Positions 5,401-6,193 of a DNA stretch of 6,193 bases are shown one piece after another; the first letter of the stretch is position 1; each line of letters starts with the position of its first letter. Origin of the DNA: an uncultured Cetobacterium sp. GTDB taxonomy: Bacteria; Fusobacteriota; Fusobacteriia; Fusobacteriales; Fusobacteriaceae. Location: positions 1-6,193 of the forward strand of contig CAAFWD010000131.1 in assembly GCA_900766645.1 (NCBI GenBank), in the 5' to 3' direction. Under the pieces are notes generated by a model. That model saw nothing but the letters and a program-made list of their open reading frames with translations. It did not search any database and was not told the DNA's origin. A program made the position numbers and the translations under genes.

Positions 5401-5925
5401 TTAAGCTAACTCAGGAACGATATCTTTGATAATCTCCATCATAGCAGTTTCTCTAAAAATGCTAACTCCAATACTACTAGGATTTTTAGCCATAATTTTT
5501 TTGTTATGAGAGATTGCATCCTCTAGTTTAATCCAAAGGTGTTGCATTCCATTTCTTATCTCATAATCCTCTAATTTTACATCTGTAAACTTATTGGCAA
5601 TACATAGGAAAAAGTATGATTTTTCATGGATATAGTCATACTCCTTTTTATAGTAGGGTCTCATATCCTCAATGTATCCAAGCTCTTTTAGAATTTCAAC
5701 ATCCAAAGCACCAGTCTCTTCTAAAAGCTCTCTTTTTAGGCCATCTAAAATATCCTCTTCAGAATCCACTCCTCCACCAGGGAAAGTGTAATCATTGTAT
5801 CTCTGAGTAAACATCATTAAAATTTTTCCATCTTTTATTAAAACTCCTCTAGCTGAGATTCTTTTAAAACTTACACCTTCTAAAGATGTTAAAGAAGGAT
5901 GAATAACTTTTTTTAAAAATTTCAT
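5401..5925 (-). CDS. Nudix family hydrolase
   Basis: This 174-residue protein has a complete Nudix box at residues 51-73: G51, five residues, E57, seven residues, then REL-LEETGA (R65, E66, E69, E70, G72). E66, E69 and E70 are the usual metal-binding glutamates for cleaving a nucleoside diphosphate linked to another group. The flanking fold is also as expected, with ARGVLIKDGKILMM (25-38) before the box and a YFFLCIAN strand (104-111) after it. Residues C-terminal to about 135 form an extra helical part. The substrate cannot be read from the sequence; a nucleotide-sugar, dinucleotide or damaged nucleotide would all fit. AAGGAG at 5933-5938, seven bases before the ATG, fixes the start. It is expressed alone from a good promoter and is divergent from the DJ-1/PfpI gene, perhaps hinting at damage repair or clean-up. 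Confidence 0.9.
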   Translation of the reverse strand: MKFLKKVIHPSLTSLEGVSFKRISARGVLIKDGKILMMFTQRYNDYTFPGGGVDSEEDILDGLKRELLEETGALDVEILKELGYIEDMRPYYKKEYDYIHEKSYFFLCIANKFTDVKLEDYEIRNGMQHLWIKLEDAISHNKKIMAKNPSSIGVSIFRETAMMEIIKDIVPELA

Positions 5926-5968
5926 TTATATTCTCCTTAATCTATTTTTAATTTCCCACTGAAATTTA

Positions 5969-5998
5969 ATTATACCATTATCATGAAATAAGGGGCAA
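5969..5998 (-). promoter_or_regulatory. Promoter of the Nudix gene, with extended -10
   Basis: On the minus strand TTGCCC (5998-5993) is followed after 18 bases by a perfect TATAAT (5974-5969), preceded by TGG, which forms an extended -10 element. The transcript would start near 5962, leaving a leader of roughly 37 bases. Confidence 0.7.
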
Positions 5999-6003
5999 AT
6001 ATT

Positions 6004-6032
6004 TTGGTTTTTTATTTGAAATGGGTTATTAT
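6004..6032 (+). promoter_or_regulatory. Candidate promoter of the DJ-1/PfpI gene
   Basis: TTGGTT (6004-6009) and TATTAT (6027-6032) are 17 bases apart. A second possible -35, TTGAAA at 6016-6021, has only a poor -10 (TATTAG, 6038-6043) 16 bases later. The region is A/T-rich and the choice between them is uncertain. Confidence 0.3.
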
Positions 6033-6077
6033 ATTTATATTAGTAAAATAAATTAGATTATAAATTTAGGAGGGGTT

Positions 6078-6173
6078 ATGAAAAAAGAGATTTTATTTTT
6101 ATTGTTAGATGAATGGTCTGATTGGGAGGCATCATATCTTTCTACAGGAATTAAAATGTTATCAGAGGGAAAA
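6078..6173 (+). CDS. DJ-1/PfpI family protein, 5' end only
   Basis: Only the first 32 residues are genomic: MKKEILFLLLDEW, then SDWEASYLSTGIKMLSEGK. This matches the first strand and helix of DJ-1/PfpI proteins of the type with a D(E/Q)xxDWE segment after the initial hydrophobic strand; members have the class I glutamine amidotransferase-like fold and roughly 190-210 residues. The catalytic cysteine region is not in the window. Such proteins act as glyoxalases, chaperones or amidases, so the role is open. AGGAGGGG (6068-6075) just before the ATG supports the start. The frame continues to the window end as DRKSVV, but that part comes from adapter sequence and is not real protein. The gene is divergent from the Nudix gene. 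Confidence 0.75.
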
Positions 6174-6193
6174 GATCGGAAGAGCGTCGTGTA
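6173..6193 (+). other. Illumina adapter sequence left at the contig end (artefact)
   Basis: The last 21 bases match the start of the Illumina TruSeq read-through adapter (AGATCGGAAGAGC followed by GTCGTGTA). The first A could belong to either genome or adapter. This stretch is strikingly G/C-richer than the genomic DNA beside it. It should be trimmed, along with the six residues it adds to the last gene. Confidence 0.97.

Noticed and set aside
5616..5810. Plus-strand open frame of 64 codons
   Set aside because: It is antisense to the Nudix box region of a clear Nudix gene and shows no features of its own.
1..6193. CRISPR arrays, tRNA or rRNA genes, transposases, phage genes
   Set aside because: None is visible: no regular repeat-spacer pattern, no cloverleaf or rRNA sequence, and no recombinase or transposase motif on either strand.

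Overview
The window is a very A+T-rich piece of bacterial DNA with strong Shine-Dalgarno sites (AGGAGG-like) and short intergenic spacers. Gene content suggests a fusobacterium (Fusobacterium, Cetobacterium or a relative). The main pointers are a histidine-racemase-like member of the DapF fold and a small siroheme reductase next to a DUF1858 redox protein. This assignment is an inference from gene content and base composition, not from a database search. The window looks like a complete short contig. Its left end lies inside a dispersed repeat, and its last 21 bases match the Illumina read-through adapter rather than genomic DNA.

Layout. Bases 1-297 hold a truncated copy of a structured intergenic repeat, an A/T-rich spacer, and a promoter with a perfect GTAAC-N4-GTTAC palindrome about 40 bases before the expected transcript start. 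That palindrome drives a three-gene plus-strand operon (298-1843): a 231-residue siroheme/[4Fe-4S] sulfite- or nitrite-reductase-type protein, a 61-residue DUF1858 CxxC protein, and a 211-residue protein I do not recognise. A bidirectional terminator separates this operon from a convergent DapF-fold racemase/epimerase (1896-2684, minus). Upstream of the racemase lie operator-like inverted repeats, then a second, full copy of the repeat with a perfect 16-bp hairpin.

Next on the minus strand are a cytoplasmic SGNH/sialate-O-acetylesterase-like protein (2968-3882) and, 5' to it, a small winged-helix-like protein (3948-4481) with a good promoter. These two are probably co-transcribed. Divergent from them is a YczE/YitT-type membrane protein (4707-5348), which ends at a second bidirectional terminator shared with a convergent Nudix hydrolase (5401-5925, minus). 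Divergent from the Nudix gene is the 5' end of a DJ-1/PfpI-family gene, cut off by the adapter.

The most coherent biology is the first operon. The GTAAC-N4-GTTAC palindrome matches, from memory, the motif predicted for HcpR (a CRP/FNR-family nitrosative-stress regulator) in clostridia and relatives. DUF1858 is the domain described as associated with hybrid cluster (prismane) protein. A siroheme reductase, a redox disulfide protein and an HcpR-like site together suggest an anaerobic NO/nitrite or sulfite reduction unit, with the third protein as an undescribed candidate partner.
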